Source of the DNA: JABFSM01 sp052389555
GTDB lineage: Bacteria; Gemmatimonadota; Gemmatimonadetes; Gemmatimonadales; GWC2-71-9
NCBI GenBank assembly: GCA_052389555.1
Contig: JBQTHV010000151.1
Location: 1-27,858, forward strand
DNA length: 27,858 bases
Direction: 5' to 3'
The translations under genes and the position numbers were made by a program. Shown piece by piece: positions 6,551 through 12,547 of this stretch. The notes beneath the pieces were generated by a model. It was not told the DNA's origin. It saw only the letters and a program-made list of their open reading frames with translations, and did not search any database. Numbering within the stretch: position 1 is the first letter of the stretch; every line of letters begins with the position of its first letter.

Positions 6551-7299
6551 AGCGGACCTTCTTTGCGGTCCTGGTGGTGCTCGCCGCGTGCCGATCGGCT
6601 TCGGAGGGGGAGCCCGGCGCGGGGCGCTTCGTTGCCGAGTATGGGCAGGCGGCGCCGGAGTTTGGGGAATTCCGCGCCGGTCTCATTGCGAACCGGTTCC
6701 TCGACACCATCGCGCTCCGGCTGAACGATTCCCTGAAAGTTCCCACCGATGTGACGCTCGCCACGGCACACTGCGCCGAGCCGAACGCCTCCTACGATCC
6801 GGAAACCCACCGGGTAACCCTCTGCTACGAGCTCTTCGAGGCGCTCTCCGAGAAGTTCGAAAACGAGGTTGGCGGCGACTATCTGGTGAGTGGAACGCTG
6901 GTCTTTGCCCTGATGCACGAGCTGGGACATGGTCTGATCGACGTGCTGGAGCTTCCGATCGTGGGTCGCGAGGAAGACGCGGTCGATCAGCTCGCGACGA
7001 TCCTGCTGCTCAACCAGGGTGCCACGGGCGATTCGCTGGCCTTCGGGGCGGTGGGGTGGTTCGCGCTCAATGCGCGGGCGAGTCCGCTGGACGAGCTGGC
7101 TTTCGCCGACGATCACGGCCTCAACCAGCAGCGCGTCTATAACATCGTGTGCTGGATCTACGGGCGGGACCCGGAGCGGTATCCTCAGGTGGTCGCGGAG
7201 GGATGGTTGCCCGAGCCCCGGCGGCGGGGCTGTGGAGAGGAATACCAGCGGCTGGTGAGGAATTGGGGGAGGCTGTTGGAGCCGTTCAGGAGGCGGTAG
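6547..7299 (+). CDS. DUF4344 metallopeptidase-like lipoprotein
   Basis: The 250-residue product begins at GTG 6547 in a 4-base overlap. A lipoprotein signal ends LVVLAAC, with Cys15 as the expected lipid anchor, so it is probably attached to a membrane facing the periplasm. A zinc-protease motif HELGH lies at 124-128, followed by GREEDAVDQLAT near 140-151. Glu143 there is a likely third ligand, as in DUF4344 proteins. The chain keeps both the EEDAVDQLA and CWIYGRDP segments of the family. The peptidase activity is predicted only. The stop TAG lies at the edge of a CAGTCGT-type array. Its tight linkage to osmC suggests a shared stress setting. Confidence 0.85.
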   Translation: MKRTFFAVLVVLAACRSASEGEPGAGRFVAEYGQAAPEFGEFRAGLIANRFLDTIALRLNDSLKVPTDVTLATAHCAEPNASYDPETHRVTLCYELFEALSEKFENEVGGDYLVSGTLVFALMHELGHGLIDVLELPIVGREEDAVDQLATILLLNQGATGDSLAFGAVGWFALNARASPLDELAFADDHGLNQQRVYNIVCWIYGRDPERYPQVVAEGWLPEPRRRGCGEEYQRLVRNWGRLLEPFRRR

Positions 7300-7380
7300 T
7301 CGTCAGTCCCAAGTCTTCAGTCGTCAGTCGTCAGTCTTTAGCCAGAAGCGCCAAAGACTGTCGACTGAAGACTGAGGACT
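7297..7380 (+). repeat. Inverted heptamer array (CAGTCGT / ACGACTG type)
   Basis: The left half (to about 7339) repeats a TCAGTCG heptamer, with TCA at 7317, 7324 and 7331 giving minus-strand TGA in three frames. The right half (about 7353-7375) is largely the reverse complement and carries plus-strand TGA at 7366 and 7373. The two could fold into a long stem. The gene stop TAG 7297 is the left edge. The remaining bases to 7471 hold nothing recognisable except the ribosome binding site of the next gene. Confidence 0.75.
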
Positions 7381-7471
7381 CAGAGACTTACCGTCCTCCC
7401 GGCGTCCACGTATGTTTGTCAACCGTTGGGCCGCATTCCGCGGGTCCAGGGGCCTCGAACCAGGGAGGGTT

Positions 7472-7924
7472 ATGCGACGAATCGCTTTGCTGGGTTGTGC
7501 CGCACTGCTGGTGGCTTGCGCCAAGAGAGAGGGGATGCCGGGGGCCGATACGATGGCAGCCGCCCCGGCGGCGATGCTTTCGCCGGCCGACGTGGCGGGG
7601 ACCTGGACCGTCAACCTCATGTCGGAAACCACCGACAGCGTGGTCGTCACGTATGAGTTGATGGCCACCGCTACCACCGAGGGCTGGACCATCACTCTGC
7701 CAAACCGGCCCCCGACCGCCGTTCGAGTGATGTTCTCCGGCGATAGCGTGATGACCAATTCGGATCCAGTGGAGAGCGTGCTCCGGCCAGGTGTCCAGGT
7801 CAGTGCCGACGGTGTGCTGCGGGTCATGGATGGCAAGCTGGTGGGGTGGACGACGGCCCACTATTCCGTGACGACGGCAGACTCGGTGCGCCGGTTCCGA
7901 TTCGAGGGGACCCGGAAGCAGTAA
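7472..7924 (+). CDS. Small lipoprotein of unknown function
   Basis: ATG 7472 is preceded by AGGGAGGG (7462-7469), which decides the start over a longer open frame. The 150-residue product has a short signal with lipobox LVAC (Cys16). The rest is rich in beta-prone segments. VAGTWTVNLMSETTDSVV near residue 42 and a SGDSVMT stretch near 91 resemble lipocalin-like proteins that measure the difference between treatment states, but I cannot assign a family. It is probably outer-membrane or periplasmic. A strong hairpin follows about 18 bases after the stop. Confidence 0.72.
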   Translation: MRRIALLGCAALLVACAKREGMPGADTMAAAPAAMLSPADVAGTWTVNLMSETTDSVVVTYELMATATTEGWTITLPNRPPTAVRVMFSGDSVMTNSDPVESVLRPGVQVSADGVLRVMDGKLVGWTTAHYSVTTADSVRRFRFEGTRKQ

Positions 7925-7942
7925 CGCGCGACAACGGATAGA

Positions 7943-7977
7943 GCGGCTGGCTGGTCCTTCGAGGACCGGCCGGCCGC
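7943..7977 (+). terminator. Long perfect-stem hairpin, terminator-like
   Basis: Positions 7943-7958 pair with 7962-7977 around a TCG loop. This gives 16 pairs including two G-T wobbles and is very G+C-rich. It lies directly after the lipoprotein gene and before the next reading frame, the place of a transcript end. There is no T-run after it, so a classical intrinsic terminator is not proven. An mRNA-stabilising hairpin is an alternative. Confidence 0.55.
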
Positions 7978-7996
7978 CCGGCTGCCCGCCCTTCGC

Positions 7997-8306
7997 ATGA
8001 AGGTTTCTTCCCCTTCGAGAGATCTCTCGGCGTTCCGCGGCGCGCTGTTGCTGGTTCTGGACCGGATTGATTGCGGTTGCCTGGGAAGGACTCCGGCCGG
8101 GCCGGGCGAGCTTGCGCGTATTCCAGGGGGTGATGATTCTCCTTTGCATAAACGGACCTGCCGGGCTCCTGTTGCATTACCGTGGCAACGTGGAGTTCGA
8201 GCTCAAGATGCAGCCGGGGGGCCTGGCGCGATTCCGGCGGGAGATCGGCAAGTATGTCAACGCGAAGGATGTGGCGCGGCTCGAGCGCTACATGACGGTG
8301 AACTGA
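7997..8306 (+). pseudogene. Frameshifted small membrane-protein gene
   Basis: From ATG 7997 one frame reads MKVSSPSRDLSAFRGALLLVL. The hydrophobic helix continues in another frame as TGLIAVAWEGLRPGRASL, up to TGA 8304-8306. Dropping one G at about 8059-8060 joins them into a smooth transmembrane segment. The joined chain is about 102 residues. It contains GLLLHYRGNVEFELKM, a pattern I associate with small bacterial membrane proteins, where it is normally followed by another membrane helix. Here a charged tail (REIGKYVNAKDVARLERYM) follows instead. A TTG at 8067 could start a shorter intact product of 79 residues. A sequencing error is possible. The next gene starts 2 bases downstream. Confidence 0.5.
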
Positions 8307-8308
8307 CG

Positions 8309-8497
8309 ATGGGCAAAGGCATGGCCAAGCGGGAAGCGGAGCGGCTTGCCAAGCTGGTCCGCAAGAACGCGGGGAAGACACCGGACAAGACGGTCGATCG
8401 TTCCAAGCAGTACGACGATACGCTGCGCACCAAGCCTCCCGAGGGGGACGAGGAGGCGGAACGGTTCTTCAAGGACATGAAGCGGAGAGAGTTCTGA
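8309..8497 (+). CDS. Small charged protein (62 residues)
   Basis: ATG 8309 lies 2 bases after the preceding stop. The product is very rich in Lys, Arg, Glu and Asp and has no hydrophobic stretch. Recognisable parts are GKGMAKREAERLAKLVRKN, then TVDRSKQYDDTLRTKP and a C-terminus EAERFFKDMKRREF. It looks like a small soluble or partly disordered protein of unknown role. Codon use is like the neighbours. The stop TGA overlaps CTG 8494, the apparent start of the methyltransferase. Confidence 0.6.
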   Translation: MGKGMAKREAERLAKLVRKNAGKTPDKTVDRSKQYDDTLRTKPPEGDEEAERFFKDMKRREF

Positions 8498-9255
8498 AGG
8501 CTGGCTTCCGCGATTTCTTTTCGCGCGATCCGGCCAGCTACGCCAGGTTTCGTCCCCGCTATCCCGCCGCGCTCTTCGCGTGGCTCGCCACCCTGCCCGC
8601 CAGGCGACGGCTCGCCTGGGACTGTGGAACCGGCAGCGGACAGGCGGCAACCCTGCTGGTCTCCCAGTTCGATCGTGTGATTGGCAGCGACGCCAGCCTC
8701 AAGCAGCTTCAGGCCGCCGATCCGGCTCCCGGTCTCCATTATCTCGTTGGTCTTGCGGAATCGAGCGCGATCGCGTCTCGCTCAGTCGATCTCGTCACGG
8801 TGGCCCAGGCGCTCCACTGGCTCGACCGGCCGCGGTTCTTTGCGGAGGTGAAGCGGGTCGCGGCGCCCGGCGCGGCGCTCGCGGTCTGGGGCTACAACCG
8901 GCTCGAGACCGCGCGCGAGATCACCCCACTGCTCCGCGAGTTCCACCAGGTGACCGTGGGGCCCTGCTGGCCGCCCGAGCGCAAACTCGTCGATCAGCGC
9001 TATCAGGGGGTCGAGATCCCCATCGAGGAAGTGACCGCCCCGCCCTTCGCGATCGAGGCGGATCTCACGCTGCCGGCCCTGCTGGGCTATCTCGGTACCT
9101 GGTCCGCCGTGGCGAGATACCGCGAGACCCGGGGCCACGATCCGGTCGAACCGTTTGGGCAGGAACTCGCTCGCGTCTGGGGTGACCCTAACACGCAGCG
9201 CCGGGTGAAGTGGCCCTTGTTCGTAAGAGCAGGAACGGTGAGAGGTGAGAAGTGA
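8494..9255 (+). CDS. Class I SAM-dependent methyltransferase, apparent CTG start
   Basis: The 253-residue protein carries the family N-terminus FRDFFSRDPASYARFRPRYP, then SAM motif I WDCGTGSGQAA (residues 42-52), the acidic SDAS (near 65), and SVDLVTVAQALHWLD (near 93-107). Later family segments include VGPCWPPERKLVDQRY. No ATG, GTG or TTG precedes motif I in this frame; the first canonical start is GTG 8677, which would cut off the SAM site. CTG 8494 overlaps the upstream stop as CTGA and has GGAGAGAG (8484-8491) before it, so a coupled CTG start is likely. The methyl acceptor is unknown. The last residues, TVRGEK, and the stop are read from a GTGAGAG array. Confidence 0.82.
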   Translation: MKAGFRDFFSRDPASYARFRPRYPAALFAWLATLPARRRLAWDCGTGSGQAATLLVSQFDRVIGSDASLKQLQAADPAPGLHYLVGLAESSAIASRSVDLVTVAQALHWLDRPRFFAEVKRVAAPGAALAVWGYNRLETAREITPLLREFHQVTVGPCWPPERKLVDQRYQGVEIPIEEVTAPPFAIEADLTLPALLGYLGTWSAVARYRETRGHDPVEPFGQELARVWGDPNTQRRVKWPLFVRAGTVRGEK

Positions 9256-9271
9256 GAGGTGGGAGGTGAGG
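9238..9271 (+). repeat. Heptamer array GTGAGAG-type, about five units
   Basis: The units are GTGAGAG, GTGAGAA, GTGAGAG, GTGGGAG and GTGAGG. TGA at 9239, 9246 and 9253 covers all three frames. TGA 9253 ends the methyltransferase. GGGAGGTGAG at 9261-9270 sits where a ribosome binding site for the next reading frame would be, so the array may serve both genes. Confidence 0.8.
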
Positions 9272-9609
9272 TTGTATTTCGCCTATGGGGCGAATCTGGA
9301 TCGTACCGCGATGGCAGAGCGGTGTCCGGGGGCGCGAGTGGTGGGCCGGGCCAGCCTGCCGAATCACCGTTTTCAGATCGGTGCTGCGGGTTATGGTACC
9401 GTCATCCCCGATGCCCGGGGCGAGGTGCCCGGTCTCCTCTGGGAGCTCACATCCGATGATGAATCGGCGCTGGACCGGTACGAGGGAATGTCCGAAGGCC
9501 GGGTGTTCCGGCGGCGGGGTACCTGGAGCGGGTCCTCGAGGTCGCGGAGAGGCTCGATTTCCCGGCGTCCTACCTTGCGGCCCTCCGCGCCCTGGTCACG
9601 CCTCGCTAG
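9266..9609 (+). pseudogene. Gamma-glutamylcyclotransferase-like gene with internal deletion and frame change
   Basis: From GTG 9266 (or TTG 9272) the frame reads RLYFAYGANLD, the substrate-loop start of the GGCT fold. It continues through GLLWELTSDDESALDRYEG. The frame then turns into low-complexity Arg/Ser text. The expected family C-terminus, GVPAAGYLERVLEVAERLD and on to RALVTPR, is present in another frame from about 9490 to the TAG at 9607. The central part, normally about 35 residues including the Tyr-Arg-Arg region and a beta strand, is missing. A deletion of roughly 105 bases that also shifted frame explains both. The intact enzyme would release 5-oxoproline from gamma-glutamyl peptides. 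The gene is probably inactive. Confidence 0.75.
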
Positions 9610-9617
9610 ATTCCGGT

Positions 9618-10259
9618 ATGCGGTACGCAGGTCCATCGCTTCGCCGGTGCGGTCCGGTTTTCGCCCTTCTCGTTCTGGTCACCTCAGTCGCGGCGCAGTC
9701 TCCGGCTCCGGTGGAAGGGGCTCGGGGTGAGGGACGAATCAGCCGGGCCGGCGTTGCGCGAGCGCAGGCGGTGGTGGATTCGGTCTTCCTGGATCGTCTG
9801 GTTCCCCAAGGGCAGATCGAGGCGGGAGACTGGGCCTCCTACCTCATGGCGCGACTCGGGGTGGAGCCGATTCCCGAGAACACCGAGATCACGGTGGTTG
9901 CCGACACCGAGCACGTCCAATTCTCGGGACGTCTGCAGGACCTGCCGGAGGATGCCCGCAACCTGCTCGGCCCGCTCGCGGCGCTGGTCGATAGCTCGAC
10001 CGTGATCACCGCCGAGATCGTCCAGATTCCCGAGGGGCGAGGGCTCGCGCACTTCCAGCTCCGCTCGGTGCGAATCGGCAACTTCCCGGTTCCGGAGACC
10101 GTGCTCCGGTACATGCTGATGGATGTCGGTGAGCGCTACCCGCAGCTCACCAAGACCGGCCGCGATCTCTACATCCAGATTCCGCCGGACGGGCGGGTGA
10201 GCCTGGTGGCCGGCGCGGTCCGGATCCACATCGTAAACGCGGAGAGGAGCCCGCCGTGA
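9618..10259 (+). CDS. Secreted protein of unknown function (213 residues)
   Basis: ATG 9618 gives a classical signal peptide with basic head (SLRRCGP), a hydrophobic core FALLVLVTSVAA and likely cleavage after AAQS. The open frame begins far upstream, but only from here does it look coding. The mature part has GQIEAGDWASYLMARLGVEP, an acidic middle and a C-terminal beta-rich part with FQLRSVRIGNFPVPETVL and ERYPQLTKTGRDLYIQIP. It vaguely resembles lipid-binding DUF2993-like proteins, but this is a weak inference. It overlaps the YfiT-like gene by 4 bases, so the two may be expressed together. Confidence 0.7.
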   Translation: MRYAGPSLRRCGPVFALLVLVTSVAAQSPAPVEGARGEGRISRAGVARAQAVVDSVFLDRLVPQGQIEAGDWASYLMARLGVEPIPENTEITVVADTEHVQFSGRLQDLPEDARNLLGPLAALVDSSTVITAEIVQIPEGRGLAHFQLRSVRIGNFPVPETVLRYMLMDVGERYPQLTKTGRDLYIQIPPDGRVSLVAGAVRIHIVNAERSPP

Positions 10260-10786
10260 CCGATCCCCGCTACCCGATCGGGACGTTCGCTGTTCCAGTG
10301 GAAATCACCTCGGAAGATCGGGAGCGCTGGATCACGGAGATCGCGGACACTCCGAGCCGCCTGCGCGAGGCAGTACGGGGTCTTACCGATGCCCAGTTCG
10401 ACACACCTTACCGGGAGGGTGGCTGGACCGTGCGACAAGTGGTGCACCATCTGCCCGATAGCCACCTGAACGCGTATACCCGGTTCAAGCTGACCCTCAC
10501 CGAAGACAACCCCACCATCAAGCCGTACGACGAGAATCGCTGGGCCGAGCTCGCCGACGTGAAAGGCGCGGCCGTCGGCGTTTCGCTCATGCTGCTCGAG
10601 GCGCTGCACCGGCGTTGGGTCATTCTGATGCGGGCCATGCGCGAAGAGGATTGGTCGCGGACCTTCTTCCATCCCGAGCAACAACGAGCCTTGCGACTCG
10701 ATCGGACTCTGGCGATGTACGCGTGGCATGGGCGCCATCACGTGGCGCATATCACGACGCTGCGCGAGCGCATGAGCTGGCATTAG
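10256..10786 (+). CDS. YfiT/BstA-like metal-dependent DinB-superfamily protein
   Basis: This 176-residue protein matches the YfiT group, close to bacillithiol S-transferases. RYPIGTF at the start, WTVRQVVHHLPDSH near residues 57-70 and AWHGRHHVAHITTLRERM at 156-173 are all group hallmarks. His64 or His65, His158 and His162 are the likely metal ligands. The length equals that of Bacillus YfiT. The thiol used in this organism is unknown, so the reaction is inferred only from family. GTG 10256 overlaps the upstream stop (GTGA). It is the second of three DinB-fold genes here. Confidence 0.9.
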   Translation: MTDPRYPIGTFAVPVEITSEDRERWITEIADTPSRLREAVRGLTDAQFDTPYREGGWTVRQVVHHLPDSHLNAYTRFKLTLTEDNPTIKPYDENRWAELADVKGAAVGVSLMLLEALHRRWVILMRAMREEDWSRTFFHPEQQRALRLDRTLAMYAWHGRHHVAHITTLRERMSWH

Positions 10787-10995
10787 GAGCGCCGGGTTCT
10801 CAACGCCCCATCGCTGTCAATCTTCTCGACCCTGTCGATTCGCGTCGCAAGCTGTTCCCTGTCACCGCGAAGGTCGCCCCACGGGGTACTCCTGACTTCT
10901 CCCTCCAACTTCACTATTCGATAACACGACGCCGCACTCACGCGTGCAGCAACCGGCACGAGCACGCTAAGTACAAGTTGGATTGGTAATTGCAT
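10783..10995 (-). CDS. Possible 70-residue minus-strand membrane/coiled-coil protein
   Basis: ATG at 10995 (reading down) gives a hydrophobic N-terminus, LPIQLVLSVLVPVAARVSAA. A charged helical part, DLRGDREQLATRIDRVEKI, follows and could form a coiled coil. This arrangement occurs in small real proteins. Against it, codon use is unlike the neighbours, with TTA, CCA, CTT, GTA and AGA codons. There is also no clear ribosome binding site, and the end overlaps the YfiT-like gene. The stretch 10787-11049 otherwise holds no gene, and its lower G+C may mark foreign or regulatory DNA. Confidence 0.25.
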   Translation of the reverse strand: MQLPIQLVLSVLVPVAARVSAASCYRIVKLEGEVRSTPWGDLRGDREQLATRIDRVEKIDSDGALRTRRS

Positions 10996-11009
10996 CACAG
11001 ATTGCAATT
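10988..11009. promoter_or_regulatory. 7-base dyad (AATTGCA ... TGCAATT), possible operator
   Basis: AATTGCA at 10988-10994 is repeated in inverted form at 11003-11009, with 8 bases between. The site is AT-rich in a G+C-rich region and lies about 40-60 bases before the sensor-kinase start. It is also over the start of the possible minus-strand frame. Its size and symmetry suit a dimeric DNA-binding protein, but no regulator is identified. Confidence 0.4.
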
Positions 11010-11049
11010 GGCGCGCGTTGGTGGTCTGTCAGCTTCGAGGACGGTGATC

Positions 11050-12492
11050 GTGTCGGAACCGGTAGTTGGCTCGCAGGGCTTTCAGAGCGCTACGAGACCT
11101 CACGGGGTGGGTGACGGATCGGTCCAGGGGGAATTCACCCCGGCCGAGCGAGACCGGTTGCTCCTCGCGCTGGAGCGGACGTCGAACGAGCTGCGGGAAC
11201 AGATGGTCGAGCTTGAGGCCTTGCGGCGGGCTCGGGCAGCGGCCGAATCGGCGAACCTTATCCGGGGTGAGGTTCTCGCCCTGGTCGGACGCGCAATGCG
11301 CACTCCAGCCGATGCGCTGCTGGGGCTCGCGGGGCTCTTGCGGATGGGAGCCCTGCTGCCAAACCAGCGGGCCTATGTGGAGGCCCTTCAGGAGGCGGCC
11401 GAGGCGCTCCGGGGGATTCTGAATCAGGTCAACGACTTCTCTCGACTCGAGAGCGGAACCCTTCCGCTCGAGCCGATCCCCTTCGATCTGGGCGTGATGT
11501 TCGACGACGTGGCCAAGCCGCTTGCGGCGAGAGCCGCGGCCAAAGGGCTCGGCTTTCGCCTGCTGCAGGGGAGCGGGGATGCTTTGCCGCGGCGGGTTAT
11601 GGGAGACCCGGGGCGGATTCGGCAGATCATCGCCGCGCTGGTCGAGTGGGAGGCGGGCCGGCTCGAGCATGGGGAGATCACGGTGGAAGCCGGCCGGGCG
11701 GGGTTCGCGATTCCGGGGGGCGGGCTGATGGTGTCCGTGTCGGACCAGGGTCCCTCGATCCCGGAGGATCTCCTGCCGACTCTATTCGAGCCGTTCGGCC
11801 GGGGCGATCTCGCCGCGCCGGAAGATGACGGGTTAGGTCTTCCGATCGCGCGGCAATTGGCCCGGCTCATGGGGGGAGATCTGGCGGTCGAGAGCGGGTC
11901 CGGTCAGCGGGGAGGGAGCCGGTTCGTCCTCCGGGTTCCGCTGCCGGATCTCGAGACGCATTCGGCCGACAACTCTACCAAGTGGCTCCTGTCCGATCCA
12001 TTGCCGACCACCTCGCTTCCGGGCGTGCTGTTCGTGGTGGAGCGCGATCCGGCCCAGCGGGCGATCTGGTCGCTCATCGCCGAGGCGGCCGGGTATCGGG
12101 CGACCGGCTTCGTCACCCGGGACGAGGTGGTGGCCGAGCTCACCCAGCCGCGCCGGTTGCCGGTGGACGTCGTGGTCTTCAGCGATCATGATGCCGAGGG
12201 GTACGAGGAGCTGGGCATGCATCTGCGGGGAGAGCGGAGCGGGTTAGGGGCACCGGCGCTGATCATGTTGCCGGCGGCGGGGTATCCCGGCGACGCGCGG
12301 CGGCTCCGCGAGGCGGGATTCCGGGGCTATCTGGTGAAGCCGGTGGCCCCGGCTGACCTCCGGGAGACGCTGGAGATCCTGCGCCGGACGCCGCGGACCC
12401 GCTGGCAGGAGCTCTTCATCACCCGGCATTCCCTGGCCGAGGCGAGGCAGGGGAACGGGGCGGCGTTGACCGCGCACGGTTCCCTGGAGTAA
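11050..12492 (+). CDS. Degenerate hybrid histidine kinase (pseudokinase plus pseudoreceiver)
   Basis: The 480-residue soluble protein has a coiled coil (residues 28-70), a HisKA-like helix pair (70-135), an ATPase-like domain (145-310) and a receiver-like domain (about 325-450). At the phospho-acceptor position the expected Ser-His-Glu is Gly80-Arg81-Ala82, while the following MRTP is kept. In the N-box both key Asn positions are changed (Ala196, Trp200). The D-x-G-x-G box reads DQGPS, but the GLGL loop is intact. In the receiver the phosphorylated Asp is Ser378, while Lys430 in the YLVKP motif is kept. It probably cannot relay phosphate and may act as a scaffold or sensor. GTG 11050 is chosen for GAGGA upstream; TTG starts back to 10990 are possible. 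Confidence 0.8.
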   Translation: MSEPVVGSQGFQSATRPHGVGDGSVQGEFTPAERDRLLLALERTSNELREQMVELEALRRARAAAESANLIRGEVLALVGRAMRTPADALLGLAGLLRMGALLPNQRAYVEALQEAAEALRGILNQVNDFSRLESGTLPLEPIPFDLGVMFDDVAKPLAARAAAKGLGFRLLQGSGDALPRRVMGDPGRIRQIIAALVEWEAGRLEHGEITVEAGRAGFAIPGGGLMVSVSDQGPSIPEDLLPTLFEPFGRGDLAAPEDDGLGLPIARQLARLMGGDLAVESGSGQRGGSRFVLRVPLPDLETHSADNSTKWLLSDPLPTTSLPGVLFVVERDPAQRAIWSLIAEAAGYRATGFVTRDEVVAELTQPRRLPVDVVVFSDHDAEGYEELGMHLRGERSGLGAPALIMLPAAGYPGDARRLREAGFRGYLVKPVAPADLRETLEILRRTPRTRWQELFITRHSLAEARQGNGAALTAHGSLE

Positions 12493-12547
12493 CCTCAGGC
12501 GATTCCACCGCTCGATCAATCTGGCTGTCCTCAGCGCAGGAGGTGTC

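Noticed and set aside
7297..7380. Heptamer arrays as possible CRISPR arrays
   Set aside because: The repeats are 7-8 bases without spacers, and no cas genes are present. They are tandem arrays.
8677..9255. Methyltransferase starting at GTG 8677
   Set aside because: This start would remove the SAM-binding motif WDCGTGSGQ and the conserved N-terminus that are clearly coded upstream in the same frame.
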